This document shows, in pieces, positions 51,490 through 60,445 of a DNA stretch of 64,000 nt. Each line of letters begins with the position of its first letter. Within the stretch, counting starts at the first letter, position 1. Location of the stretch: NCBI RefSeq assembly GCF_900169075.1, contig NZ_LT827015.1, positions 2,000,158-2,064,157 on the forward strand. Direction: 5' to 3'. The notes under the pieces are model-generated. The model saw only the letters and a program-made list of their open reading frames with translations, made no database searches and was not told the DNA's origin. This stretch comes from Chryseobacterium phocaeense. Lineage in GTDB: Bacteria > Bacteroidota > Bacteroidia > Flavobacteriales > Weeksellaceae. The position numbers and the translations under genes were made by a program.

Positions 51490-52839
51490 TTACAAAACCG
51501 TCTGCCTTCTGAAATTGACTACCCCTAAATAATAAAAAAGTACACTGAACAACAGCAGCGGACCGAGTGCAGCCCACCAGTTGATGGCACTCCGTTCATT
51601 ATAATATTCCAGCGGAAAGTTTTTCCAGTTGATATTCCCTGTAGGCTCATTTACAAAAATCTTAGGATAGAAATGAAGTCTTTTGTTTTCATGGAACTTT
51701 TCGGTGGCCTCTATAAACCTCAGCTGATCCGCCAGTCCGGAACCCGTCAGGTCATTCAGTTGAAGCTGTACATGCAAACCCGGCACAAAATAAGAAAGCG
51801 TTCGGCTCATTTCTTCCCTCTTCCAGAGTTTTGCCTTCAGCTGATCCGATTGATTTTTCGACTCATCATCTCCCATCTGCTGCATGGCGTAATACCAGAG
51901 CCAGCTGAAATTTTCTTTCGGAAAGCCAAATGATCTGAACTGCGGATAATGCTGGTAGAACTTTTCCAGGGTCGGTTTTTGATCCGTATCCCATTTTTCA
52001 TGATACGCTTCCCGCTGTTCAATAGCAGTATCCAAAGCTTCCGGCAAAGGATATTTGCTTAAAATAAAATTATTGAGAACCGCAGGAAAGATAATCGTCA
52101 GCACAATCCAGAAGCACAGAAGTCCGGCCGCACTAGCCCTGGAGTTTTTATTCCAGGAAACCACCCAGAAGCTTAGCGCAAACCATACCATAATATAAAA
52201 AAGCGAAACCAGGACAAAACCCGCCAGCACTGCATTGAACTTAAGATTTAAAATAAAAACAGCCAAAAGAACCAGAACCAGAAGAACTCCGGCGATTACC
52301 ACAAAACGGACTGCAAATTTTTTAAACAGAACCCGGAAAGGGTTTTGAGACTGCACGGAGAGTAATATCCATGTACTTTCTTCCTTTTCTTCCGAAAGAA
52401 GATTGTAGCAGTAGGATATAATAACCAGCGGGAAGAGAAAAATAATCACAAATCCCAGATCCAGGCTTCCCAGAAGCAAACTGACAGGATTTTTTAAATC
52501 CGTATCATATTTCTGCCCTTCCAGGTTCCTGATCGTAACACTCTGGATGGATGGATTCACGTCCCGCTGCCCTATTGACAGCGCATTCAGGTTGTCCGTT
52601 TCATTGACTAATCCAAACTTCAGATAATACAGTAAAAGGCCCAGATCATTCTTTATATAGCCTGTATACCTTTGAATATGCTCCTGCTGATACACTGAAG
52701 TATGTTCAATATCTGCTTTCTGTTGATCTATAAACTGCCTGCCCACAAAAATACTTACCAGTCCCGACAACAGCAGGAACAACATTCCCAGATAGGCAGA
52801 CTGGGAACGGATAAAGTTTTTAAATAATAATAAATACAC
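51490..52839 (-). CDS. ABC transporter permease, DUF3526 type (second subunit)
   Basis: A 449-residue permease with six or so membrane helices: one near 17-32, then a large extracytoplasmic part, helices about 127-146, 174-195, 203-222, 232-256 and the last at about 425-442. Pattern matches the DUF3526/ABC-2 family. It starts 2 bp after the preceding permease gene, as the last gene of a minus-strand operon with an ATPase and a TonB receptor. With the sister permease and the ATPase it should form a heterodimeric transporter, probably for export or for uptake of the substrate brought in by the receptor. Confidence 0.82.
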   Translation of the reverse strand: MYLLLFKNFIRSQSAYLGMLFLLLSGLVSIFVGRQFIDQQKADIEHTSVYQQEHIQRYTGYIKNDLGLLLYYLKFGLVNETDNLNALSIGQRDVNPSIQSVTIRNLEGQKYDTDLKNPVSLLLGSLDLGFVIIFLFPLVIISYCYNLLSEEKEESTWILLSVQSQNPFRVLFKKFAVRFVVIAGVLLVLVLLAVFILNLKFNAVLAGFVLVSLFYIMVWFALSFWVVSWNKNSRASAAGLLCFWIVLTIIFPAVLNNFILSKYPLPEALDTAIEQREAYHEKWDTDQKPTLEKFYQHYPQFRSFGFPKENFSWLWYYAMQQMGDDESKNQSDQLKAKLWKREEMSRTLSYFVPGLHVQLQLNDLTGSGLADQLRFIEATEKFHENKRLHFYPKIFVNEPTGNINWKNFPLEYYNERSAINWWAALGPLLLFSVLFYYLGVVNFRRQTVL

Positions 52840-52841
52840 GA

Positions 52842-54290
52842 TTAACTTACTTTTATTTTTTTAGACATAAAATGAAGGACAACCAGAAGGCCCAATGCCC
52901 ACACCAAAAGGGAAAGCACAGACGCCACTTCATTCTGAAACAATGCGGTCTGGCTGAGGTATTGATACTTAAAATCAGGAAGTTCATTCCAATGGTCCCT
53001 GCTGATGGTGTATGGCTTTTCATTTTCCTTTGGCTTTTTATTACTGATATTTTCCATCTGCAGTTTATTCATCAGCTGAGCCAGCTGATACCTGTAACTT
53101 TCCACCTGCCCCTGATAGCTGACATAGGAATTAAAATCTGATCCTGTAAGTGCCATAGACAGATCTCTCACCGCCTGGAAAGGGTTGATAAAAGAAAGTG
53201 AATGATTCACGCTATTCTGCTCATCATAAATCTCAAGCTGTCTTGCCCAGTGTCTGTTATAAATCCCGGAGCTGATTTTCTCTCCTTCAGCCATAATATA
53301 ACCACTGTAATTAAAAGGCAGTTCCTCCACGGTTTCTACTTTATAAGCCTGCAGCAGGGAATCTTTTATTCCCTTATAGTAAATATCATTGGGGTCATGG
53401 CTGTCTCCCGTTTTCACGAGCTCATTTTCTACTTTTGTATCGAAATCTATCTTTGACGGTGCCGGATGAAGGTAAGCCCCAAAAGCCTGTGCCGTTCTCG
53501 GAATAATTACGATAAACAAAAGCCACAGCCCTATCAGTTTGATCAGAGAAGATCTTGAGGTTTTGCTCACTGCAGACACCAGTACGCAGATACTGCATAC
53601 GATAAAGAAATAGAGAAAATAAGTCCCACCAATCAATAATAAACGTAAAAACTCAGTTATATTAAACTTAAAGCCGGTGAGGAAAAGCCACATCACGACT
53701 GACAGAAGCATAACAGGCATAAAAACCATTCCTACGAGGTATAACAGTCCCAGGATCTTCCCTGCCAGCAGTTCTTTCCATCGTACACCCTGGCTCAGCA
53801 AAACTTTCAGGGTATTATTTTCCCGTTCCGCCGAAATACAGCTGAATCCGAGAAAAAATATGAATAAAGGAATCAGGGTCTGAAGGATCATGGCTGTACT
53901 TACTTCCCCAAAACGCAGCATTCCCGATGAAAAGCCGGCTTCGGAAAAATTAACGGTATTCTGTTTATGAGCTTCCAGAAATACGGAATTCCCCATATAC
54001 CGCTCCAGACCGTAGTCAAAAAAGCTTAATGGGTATCTCGCCCTGAAGATCAGATAGCCGTAATGCGCCATTCTGTGAGGATGCTTGTCCGGTTTTTCTT
54101 CCCACTGATGGCGTACCTCTGCCTGGTGTTTTATCCTGATATCTTCCTGTACTTTATAATCCTTCCAGCCGGTATAGGCTGCAAATACAAATAGGACACT
54201 GAGGATCAGCAGAAGAAAAATAACCGCCCTGTTCTGTAATGACTGTTTCCAAAGCTGTATGGAAATCAGACGGATAATAGATATTCTCAT
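52842..54290 (-). CDS. ABC transporter permease, DUF3526 type (first subunit)
   Basis: A 482-residue membrane protein. A first helix near 18-40 is followed by a long periplasmic loop, then helices around 150-168, 190-212, 225-245, 262-280 and the last near 460-476. The motif LFIFFLGFSCISAERENNTLK (split) with AEREN...LKVLLSQG is the ABC-2 permease signature. The start at 54290 (MRISIIRLISIQLW) is preferred to a longer frame that would overlap the receptor gene. It starts 10 bp after the TonB receptor stop and is followed by the second permease after 2 bp. Confidence 0.82.
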   Translation of the reverse strand: MRISIIRLISIQLWKQSLQNRAVIFLLLILSVLFVFAAYTGWKDYKVQEDIRIKHQAEVRHQWEEKPDKHPHRMAHYGYLIFRARYPLSFFDYGLERYMGNSVFLEAHKQNTVNFSEAGFSSGMLRFGEVSTAMILQTLIPLFIFFLGFSCISAERENNTLKVLLSQGVRWKELLAGKILGLLYLVGMVFMPVMLLSVVMWLFLTGFKFNITEFLRLLLIGGTYFLYFFIVCSICVLVSAVSKTSRSSLIKLIGLWLLFIVIIPRTAQAFGAYLHPAPSKIDFDTKVENELVKTGDSHDPNDIYYKGIKDSLLQAYKVETVEELPFNYSGYIMAEGEKISSGIYNRHWARQLEIYDEQNSVNHSLSFINPFQAVRDLSMALTGSDFNSYVSYQGQVESYRYQLAQLMNKLQMENISNKKPKENEKPYTISRDHWNELPDFKYQYLSQTALFQNEVASVLSLLVWALGLLVVLHFMSKKIKVS

Positions 54291-54300
54291 TGTTGTAGAT

Positions 54301-56775
54301 TTAAAATTTATATACGGCGGTAAGCACTGCATTTCTCGGAGCTCCGGGAAACAGTCGAAGGTAATTTTGTGCCCCCAGCCAGTAAGTCGTATTAAACAGA
54401 TTGTTGATATTGAAAGAAATACTCACGGGTCCCTGTTTTGGGGTGTAGTACACAGCCGCATCGAAAACGGTATAGGCAGGCACCACAAATGAGCGGTTGT
54501 ACATCGGAACTTTATTCCCGCTATACTGCACGCCCAGACCTACAGCCATATTTTTAAGGAAAGAAGAATCTCTGAAGCAGTATTTCTGCCAGATATTCGC
54601 ACTATGAAACGGAGTATTCTGTTTTCTTGCCCCAATCAGTGCTGGATTGATATCATCCACAATTCTTGCATCATTATACCCGTAAGAAGCGAAAACCTGC
54701 CATTCGGGAAGTATATTTCCTATGATGTCCATCTCAAAACCGCGGCTCCGCTCCTGCCCCCTCGTTACCAGACGGTCGGGTTCTGCAGGATCATTGGCGT
54801 TCAGCAGGATATTCTGCTGTCGGATTTCATAGATGGCCAGGTCTATATGCAGTTTTTTATTAAAGAAATCAGCCTTCATACCGATCTCTTTCGAATTGCT
54901 TTTTAACGGATCAAAGGCTCTGCCTGCGGGAATAGTGACCGGGGCCAGTGATGCCGTATTCGACTGGGGCTGGAATCCTTCGATATAGGAAGCATATACG
55001 TTGATTTGCTCACTGACATTGTAGGTCAGACCTATCCTTGGGATCAGCTTTGTATCTTTCACTTTGATTTCATTGTTCTCCTTATACCGGGTGATATCCT
55101 CGAACCATTCCTGTCTCAGGCTCAGAAACAGGTTGAAACGGTTCCATTTGATCTGATCCTGCAAATAAATTCCATGGGAACGGATCAGTGCTGCCGGTAG
55201 TGCCGTTTTGGAAAAAACATATTCATCCGGATTTTTAATGCTGTATACCGGATTAGACAGGTCAAAATGTTCCACATTCGGTTTGGGCATGGTAATTCCG
55301 TTGACGGTCACCATCTGATAGGCATCTGCATTCTGCGGATTATAGGACGAAGCCGTTTTCCCGTTGGTCAAAAGGTATCCTCTTGCCGTGTTCTGTGCTC
55401 CTCCTTTGTGTTTATGAGTGCTGATCAAATCATAACCTGCCAGAATTTTATGCTCAACAGGACCGGTTTTTACATTGAATACCAGATAAGCATTAAGGTT
55501 ATCCGTATTCCAGAACTGGTTCCGTTGTACCATCTGCATCCCGGCAAGGGTTGGAATAGGTTTATTATTGACATCTACCCCGAAAGCATTGGTGGTTCTG
55601 TGCTCCTGGAGGTCTTCTTTCCAGGTCTGTTTCATATAAGAGGCATTGATGCTGATCTTATCGCTGAACCGGTGGGTGAAATTGGACATGATGATCAGTT
55701 CTTTTGATTTAAAATAATCATTCACTGCTCCCAGATTGAAGCTGATGGGCGTGCTCCGGAGATCCGTCATTCCGTCTACCGCTCCGAAAATCGGCTGCCC
55801 GCGGTCTATTTTACCATTCAGGTCGCTGTAGATCATTTCTACATTGATAGCGGTCCTGTCATTGGGAACATAGGAAAACGAAGGGGAAACCAGAAGGCTC
55901 TTCTGAGACTGGATATCCCTGAAACTTTGTGCCTGGGCATATCCTGCATTCAACCGGTATAGAAGGGTTTTCTCTTTGTTTAAAGGGCCTGTAAAATCCA
56001 GAGAGCTTCTTATTGTGCTAAAGCTCCCCACACTCATACTCACCTCCTTCGCAGGTGTTTTCAGCGGCTTTTTAGTGACCAGAACAATGCTTCCGCCAGG
56101 ATCCACGCTTGATAGCACAGCACTCGCAGGACCTTTTATCACCTCAATTTTCTCAAGGTTGGTGGTAATAGGCTGCATAAAATAATACTGCCGCGTACGC
56201 ATTCCGTTGATGATGGTCCCTTCTTCATTCTGAGCAATTCCCCGGATGCTGAACTGGTTGTAGTAGCTTACCGGCGTTACACTGCTGGCCATTTTAACGG
56301 CATCCCCGATCTGAAAAGCCTGACGGTCACTGATCATTTCCTTGCTCACGGTAGAAATGGAAAAAGGAATATCCTTGTTCTGAACTCCTATTTTAGTAGC
56401 CGAGAATGAATAATCGCTGTAGTATTTTTTGGATGCCCTGCCTATAATTTCCACTTCCTGAATAGCCCCGACTTTATAAAGCCGTATCACCAGATTATTT
56501 GTCAAAAACGTGCTGTCTGCTTCAATCTGTTCGATGTATGTATCATAAGATTCTGCATCTGCTTTTATCTCATAGACTCCGCTTTTAAAATCCGGAATGC
56601 TGAATGTTCCGTCCTGAGCTGTTGTTTCATATGTATTCTCTTTATTTTTAATGCTGATCCGGACATTTTTTATTTTCTGATGATGATCTCCCACCACTTC
56701 GCCGGATAATGTCTGCTGCGCACAGACCTTCACACTGGCGACGGCCAGTGCAACTGTGATATACCAATACTTCAT
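54301..56775 (-). CDS. TonB-dependent siderophore-type outer-membrane receptor
   Basis: An 824-residue outer-membrane receptor. Signal peptide ends VCAQ (1-19); then a CarboxypepD_reg domain (GEVVGDHHQKIKNVRISI), a plug domain (SFSATKIGVQNKDIPFSIS, IRGIAQNEEGTIINGMRTRQYYF, IEVIKGPASAVLSSVDPGG) and a 22-strand barrel ending in Phe (NAVLTAVYKF). The GPASAV and PGGSIVLVTK motifs are typical of siderophore receptors (FhuA/FoxA-type). It lies between the ATPase gene (9 bp upstream) and permease genes (10 bp downstream), indicating an operon for import of an iron chelate or other metal complex. Confidence 0.9.
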   Translation of the reverse strand: MKYWYITVALAVASVKVCAQQTLSGEVVGDHHQKIKNVRISIKNKENTYETTAQDGTFSIPDFKSGVYEIKADAESYDTYIEQIEADSTFLTNNLVIRLYKVGAIQEVEIIGRASKKYYSDYSFSATKIGVQNKDIPFSISTVSKEMISDRQAFQIGDAVKMASSVTPVSYYNQFSIRGIAQNEEGTIINGMRTRQYYFMQPITTNLEKIEVIKGPASAVLSSVDPGGSIVLVTKKPLKTPAKEVSMSVGSFSTIRSSLDFTGPLNKEKTLLYRLNAGYAQAQSFRDIQSQKSLLVSPSFSYVPNDRTAINVEMIYSDLNGKIDRGQPIFGAVDGMTDLRSTPISFNLGAVNDYFKSKELIIMSNFTHRFSDKISINASYMKQTWKEDLQEHRTTNAFGVDVNNKPIPTLAGMQMVQRNQFWNTDNLNAYLVFNVKTGPVEHKILAGYDLISTHKHKGGAQNTARGYLLTNGKTASSYNPQNADAYQMVTVNGITMPKPNVEHFDLSNPVYSIKNPDEYVFSKTALPAALIRSHGIYLQDQIKWNRFNLFLSLRQEWFEDITRYKENNEIKVKDTKLIPRIGLTYNVSEQINVYASYIEGFQPQSNTASLAPVTIPAGRAFDPLKSNSKEIGMKADFFNKKLHIDLAIYEIRQQNILLNANDPAEPDRLVTRGQERSRGFEMDIIGNILPEWQVFASYGYNDARIVDDINPALIGARKQNTPFHSANIWQKYCFRDSSFLKNMAVGLGVQYSGNKVPMYNRSFVVPAYTVFDAAVYYTPKQGPVSISFNINNLFNTTYWLGAQNYLRLFPGAPRNAVLTAVYKF

Positions 56776-56784
56776 TCCCTGTTC

Positions 56785-57486
56785 TTAAATGGTTTCCAGA
56801 TAGATCTTCTGCAGTTCGTCTGCCGTCACAGATTTGGCTTCAAGGGTGTGCACCAGACTTCCTTCTTTCATAATCCCGATCCTGGTTCCCACATTTACGG
56901 CATTGAAAATATCGTGGGTAGCCATCATAATGGTTTTCCCATCAGCAGCGAGCTCTTTACAGATTCTGGTGAATTCTGCAGTGGCTTTCGGATCGAGACC
57001 GGAAGTAGGTTCATCCATTAAAATAAGATCGGCATTTTTAGCAACAGCAATGGCAATGGCAACTTTCTGGCGCATTCCTTTTGAATAGGCTGACAGCTTT
57101 TTGTCGTGGGCAGTTTTCTGAAGACTTGTATTGTCCAGAAACTTACCCAGTTCTTCTTTGGAATACCGGAAACCTGCCATCTGACTGAAAAAATCCAGAT
57201 TTTCAATTCCTGTAAGATGAGGATAAAGCTGAACGACCTCCGGAATATAGGCGATAAACTTTTTAGTGGTTTCCCCATTGATTTCTACAGGAATTCCATT
57301 GATAAGCGCCTGACCGGAGCTTGCTTCCAAGAAACCCAGAAATATATTAATGGTCGTGGTTTTACCGGCGCCGTTCTGTCCCAGAAGGCAGAAAACCTCT
57401 CCTTTTTGTACGGATATGTTGAGACCACTTAGTGCAGTAACATGGCTGTACTGCTTACTAAGCTCAATAGCTTGTAATATTGACAT
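56785..57486 (-). CDS. ABC transporter ATP-binding protein
   Basis: A 233-residue ATPase. Walker A GQNGAGKT (36-43), Q-loop before YPHLTG, signature YSKGMRQ (134-140), Walker B LILMDEP (154-160), and the switch His in ATHDIFN. Similar to NosF/ABC-2 ATPases, consistent with the DUF3526 permeases in the same operon. It starts 72 bp after a small Cys/His-rich exported protein gene. Confidence 0.92.
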   Translation of the reverse strand: MSILQAIELSKQYSHVTALSGLNISVQKGEVFCLLGQNGAGKTTTINIFLGFLEASSGQALINGIPVEINGETTKKFIAYIPEVVQLYPHLTGIENLDFFSQMAGFRYSKEELGKFLDNTSLQKTAHDKKLSAYSKGMRQKVAIAIAVAKNADLILMDEPTSGLDPKATAEFTRICKELAADGKTIMMATHDIFNAVNVGTRIGIMKEGSLVHTLEAKSVTADELQKIYLETI

Positions 57487-57558
57487 GAAAAATGTATTAT
57501 AGTGTTTAAATAATAAAAAGGTTCAGCCCGCAAAAGCAGGCATCGGATATTTAAAAAA

Positions 57559-57918
57559 TTATAATACAGCCGGAGGGCCTCTGTCCGCTAAAGAAAATAA
57601 GGTAAAAGAAAATAGAAATTCAGGAGAAGAAAGGATCTTTCCTGTAATTTTTGTCAGTGAGAATGAAGCACTGTAAATATTCCCGGTTTCTTCTTCGGCC
57701 AACAATTTATGATGGCAGATCGGACATTTGGTATCACAAGAGGAAAAGGCTTTCTTAAAGATCTTTCCATATTCTTCTGTGGGTTGCCGGAAGATATTTC
57801 CTGCATCCTGACCATGAAGAAGGTGGCGGTGGAGATATTCTGCCGGAGAAACAGCAAAGGCATAAACAGCAATAAATATTGCCGTAAGGAAATTTTTAAA
57901 ATGCCTCGTCGTTCTCAA
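57559..57918 (-). CDS. Small Cys/His-containing exported protein at the head of the ABC/TonB operon
   Basis: A 119-residue protein with an N-terminal hydrophobic segment (FLTAIFIAVYAFAVSPAEY) that may act as signal or anchor. It has HRHLLHG (29-35) and a CDTKCPICHHKL cluster (Cys61, Cys65, Cys68), suggestive of metal binding, and ends SLADRGPPAVL. Small proteins of this shape, with an RGPP end, occur beside TonB receptors in Bacteroidota; I do not know a named family. Likely the first gene of the transporter operon. The substrate could be a metal such as copper or iron. Confidence 0.7.
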   Translation of the reverse strand: MRTTRHFKNFLTAIFIAVYAFAVSPAEYLHRHLLHGQDAGNIFRQPTEEYGKIFKKAFSSCDTKCPICHHKLLAEEETGNIYSASFSLTKITGKILSSPEFLFSFTLFSLADRGPPAVL

Positions 57919-58108
57919 TGGGTAGATTTACAAATGACTTGAATCCTGCGAAATTAAAAAATATTTATGTAACGAAAAGTTTTCCTCAAACTATTTTTAA
58001 TTTTCAATACATTTCAAAATCTATTTCCGATAATAAAACAACGGAAATGTAATAGATTCTATCTTTAAATTGTTATGCTTTATAAACACTATTAATCATC
58101 TGCTATTT

Positions 58109-58204
58109 ATGATAAAATTACTTTATCTTCCGATTTTTATTCCGGTTTATGCTTTTTCACAACACAAGATCAGCTATAAAGTACAAAATTTAATTACACT
58201 ATGA
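58109..58204 (+). pseudogene. Possible remnant of a secreted-protein gene (signal peptide only)
   Basis: A 31-codon frame reads MIKLLYLPIFIPVYAFSQ then HKISYKVQNLITL and stops. The first 18 residues look like a Flavobacterial Sec signal peptide (cleavage after FSQ-like), yet almost nothing follows. It lies in the 363-bp gap before the GNAT gene, where I see nothing else. Either a truncated gene or a chance frame. Confidence 0.3.
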
Positions 58205-58258
58205 ACTGTATTGGTTAAATAAATCAGAACTGTATCCCTTTTTAACGCTATAATCTTC

Positions 58259-58266
58259 TAAATTTG
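58259..58266 (+). promoter_or_regulatory. -7 promoter element of the GNAT gene
   Basis: TAAATTTG, a perfect TAnnTTTG box, 16 bp upstream of ATG 58282. It overlaps a TTG codon at 58264 that therefore cannot be the start. Confidence 0.5.
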
Positions 58267-58281
58267 AATAAAAAAATATTC

Positions 58282-58791
58282 ATGAATATCAATTCGAAAT
58301 TTACAGTGGGTTCTGAAGAGGGAATTTCTGATCTTATACGCCTTATTGATTCTTCCGTTTATACATTACACCAAGGCATGGTTCCTGAAGATGATATCAA
58401 AAAATATATCCAAAATAACATTGATCCCAGAAAAATGATCAATGACCTGAATAATCTTTCCAACCAGATGATCATCACCTATGCAGACGACCGGCCGGCC
58501 GGATACAGCATCATCAAAAGCGGCACCAGCCACCCTTCCCTGCCTGAGGAAAAAAGAGCCACGGAAATCAGCTTTGTGATCCTTCCGGAATTCGATTCGG
58601 AGGAGACCAGACAGTCACTTTGGAAAAAAAGCAGATCTGCCGCCAGTTTCACGGATATCATCTGGATCAATATGATGACGCATGATCCTCTTCTGGAGTT
58701 TTTAAAAGAAGCAGGATTCCGTGTTGTTGCTGATTCTGTGGCCGGGCCATTTGAGCTGCCATCGCATATTCTTCAATTAGAAATCGGTTAA
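58282..58791 (+). CDS. GNAT-family N-acetyltransferase
   Basis: A 169-residue protein with the shape of a GNAT acetyltransferase: N-terminal helices (GISDLIRLIDSSVYTLHQ), a central ITYADDRPAGYSII beta hairpin, ATEISFVILPEF, and a C-terminal FLKEAGFRVVADSVAGPFELPS. The acetyl-CoA loop is poorly conserved (SEETRQSLWKKS instead of R/Q-x-x-G-x-G/A), so activity is uncertain. Start at ATG 58282 because a -7 box ends 16 bp upstream. Single gene, followed by the repeat block. Confidence 0.68.
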   Translation: MNINSKFTVGSEEGISDLIRLIDSSVYTLHQGMVPEDDIKKYIQNNIDPRKMINDLNNLSNQMIITYADDRPAGYSIIKSGTSHPSLPEEKRATEISFVILPEFDSEETRQSLWKKSRSAASFTDIIWINMMTHDPLLEFLKEAGFRVVADSVAGPFELPSHILQLEIG

Positions 58792-58799
58792 TTTTTTTA

Positions 58800-59290
58800 A
58801 CCGCAAAAGTTTTTATACTTAAATTATTTTGAAGTTTAATATTAGAATGCGTAGAAGTTCACATAAGTTTTTAAAAAATCAAAAATTTTTATTTATCATC
58901 CTAAAAATCTGCTCCATCTGCCTGATCTGCGAGAGATCAAAAAAAAATGAACCGTTAAGATGAATTTAAGTTGTTAAGAATATTAAGTTTGAGCTTCGCT
59001 TTAGAAAGTTTCATTTAAAAAATCTTTAGATTTCCCTTAAATAATCTTATCTCCTTCACTGATCTTAATGGTTTAAAAATATCCGTAATCATCCGTGAAA
59101 ATCTATAATCCGTGGGAGAAAAAAATTAACCACAAAAGTCACAAAAGTTTTTTAACACTGTAGTTATTTTGAAGTTTAAAATCATTCCGTCAAGAAGTAC
59201 ACTTAAGTTTTATGAAAATCTGAGATTTTCTTTCTCCCTGGACTTAGTATTTTAGGATTGTAAAGCTTTTGTGACTTTTGTGGTTGATAT
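58800..59290. repeat. Mixed type A/type B repeat block (inverted orientation)
   Basis: 58800-58950 is the reverse complement of one type B unit (as at 61861-62015: AGAAGTTCACATAAGTTTTT), and 58960-59150 the reverse complement of a type A unit (GAGCTTCGCTTTA, CTTATCTCCTTCACTG). 59150-59290 holds further fragments, including TTTTGTGACTTTTGTGG. No gene was found in the 656 bp between GNAT and AraC genes. With the array at 61690-62360 it flanks the AraC-MFS pair in opposite orientation. Confidence 0.75.
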
Positions 59291-59419
59291 AATATTTAAT
59301 TTCCCCGCGGATGATGCTGATTTAGCAGATGGATAATGATTCAGTATAAATTGACGATATCTATAGTGTTCATTATCACTGTGTCATTGAAAATAATTCA
59401 AAGTTAATTCAGGTTTCCG

Positions 59420-59427
59420 TATCTTTG
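59420..59427 (+). promoter_or_regulatory. -7 promoter element of the AraC gene
   Basis: TATCTTTG, perfect TAnnTTTG match, 20 bp before the ATG at 59448; no clear TTG -33 box. Confidence 0.5.
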
Positions 59428-59447
59428 ATTTTTATAATTTTTAACTC

Positions 59448-60362
59448 ATGAGTGATCAGCTTGAAACTATTGAAGATTATTACAACCGGTTGCGGAAGAA
59501 TCAGATGAAAATGTTTGATTCGGATGATTTTGAGACCGGAAAATCACACTTCAATATTTCCATGCGGAAGTATTGCAGCTTTAAAAGCCCATACAACCGC
59601 CGTGATTATTATAAAGTAAGCTTTATCCTGGGAAAAGGAACCTTTCAGTACGGCGCCCACAAGCTGTATGTAGACCGTCCTGCCCTGTTTTTTCCTTCGC
59701 CCCATATTCCTTATTCATGGGAATGCGACGGTGATCTTCAGGAAGGCTATTTCTGCCTGTTTAATCAGGAGTTTTTCAATGGAAATACAGAATTCAACCT
59801 GTTTAAAAAGACCTCCCTCTTCAAGGAATGGAGCCAGCCTATTGTATTTTTAACGGATGAACAGGCCCAGCTTGCCAATCTTTATTTTGAGCAGATGTAT
59901 AAACTGAACAATTCGGCCTATGCTTTCCGGTGCAGCAGTATCAAGAGCCACCTCGCTTCCGTTTTACACCTGGCCCTGGAGAACCGTGTAGATGATATCA
60001 ATCCTGATGAGCTTCCCGCCAATGTACGTCTGTACCGCTTATTTGACGAACTGCTCAACAAACAGTTCCCACTGGATTCGCCGGCTTACCCGCTGGCTTT
60101 AAAAACGGCCTCCGACTTTGCAGATCATCTCAATGTGCATGTTAATCACCTGAATTCATCGGTAAAATCGGTCACTCATCTTACGACCACCCAGATCATT
60201 AAGGAAAGGGTGTTTGAGGAGTCTAAAAACCTGCTCAAGTACACCAACTGGGATATCGCTGAAATTGGGTATACGCTTGGTTTTGAGCAGCCCTCCCACT
60301 TCAATAATTTCTTTAAAAAACATGCTGAGGTTTCTCCGCTGAAATTTAAAAGCACAGTTTAA
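59448..60362 (+). CDS. AraC-family transcriptional regulator
   Basis: A 304-residue soluble regulator with cupin-like N-terminal half (KSPYNRRDYYKVSFILGKG, PALFFPSPHIPYSWE) and AraC helix-turn-helix C-terminus (WDIAEIGYTLGFEQPSHFNNFFKK, SPLKFKS). Related to the regulator at 31555-32493. It precedes an MFS exporter by 83 bp on the same strand and probably controls it, perhaps in response to a toxic compound. Confidence 0.9.
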   Translation: MSDQLETIEDYYNRLRKNQMKMFDSDDFETGKSHFNISMRKYCSFKSPYNRRDYYKVSFILGKGTFQYGAHKLYVDRPALFFPSPHIPYSWECDGDLQEGYFCLFNQEFFNGNTEFNLFKKTSLFKEWSQPIVFLTDEQAQLANLYFEQMYKLNNSAYAFRCSSIKSHLASVLHLALENRVDDINPDELPANVRLYRLFDELLNKQFPLDSPAYPLALKTASDFADHLNVHVNHLNSSVKSVTHLTTTQIIKERVFEESKNLLKYTNWDIAEIGYTLGFEQPSHFNNFFKKHAEVSPLKFKSTV

Positions 60363-60422
60363 TTCTTTGATTTTTGTAATTTTTACTTTGTCTTTTAAAA
60401 TTCATCTTAATAATTCCCGGCT

Positions 60423-60430
60423 TATTTTTG
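60423..60430 (+). promoter_or_regulatory. -7 promoter element of the MFS gene
   Basis: TATTTTTG, perfect match, 15 bp before the ATG at 60446; the exporter can thus be expressed apart from the regulator. Confidence 0.5.
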
Positions 60431-60445
60431 CATAGTAAATAACGA

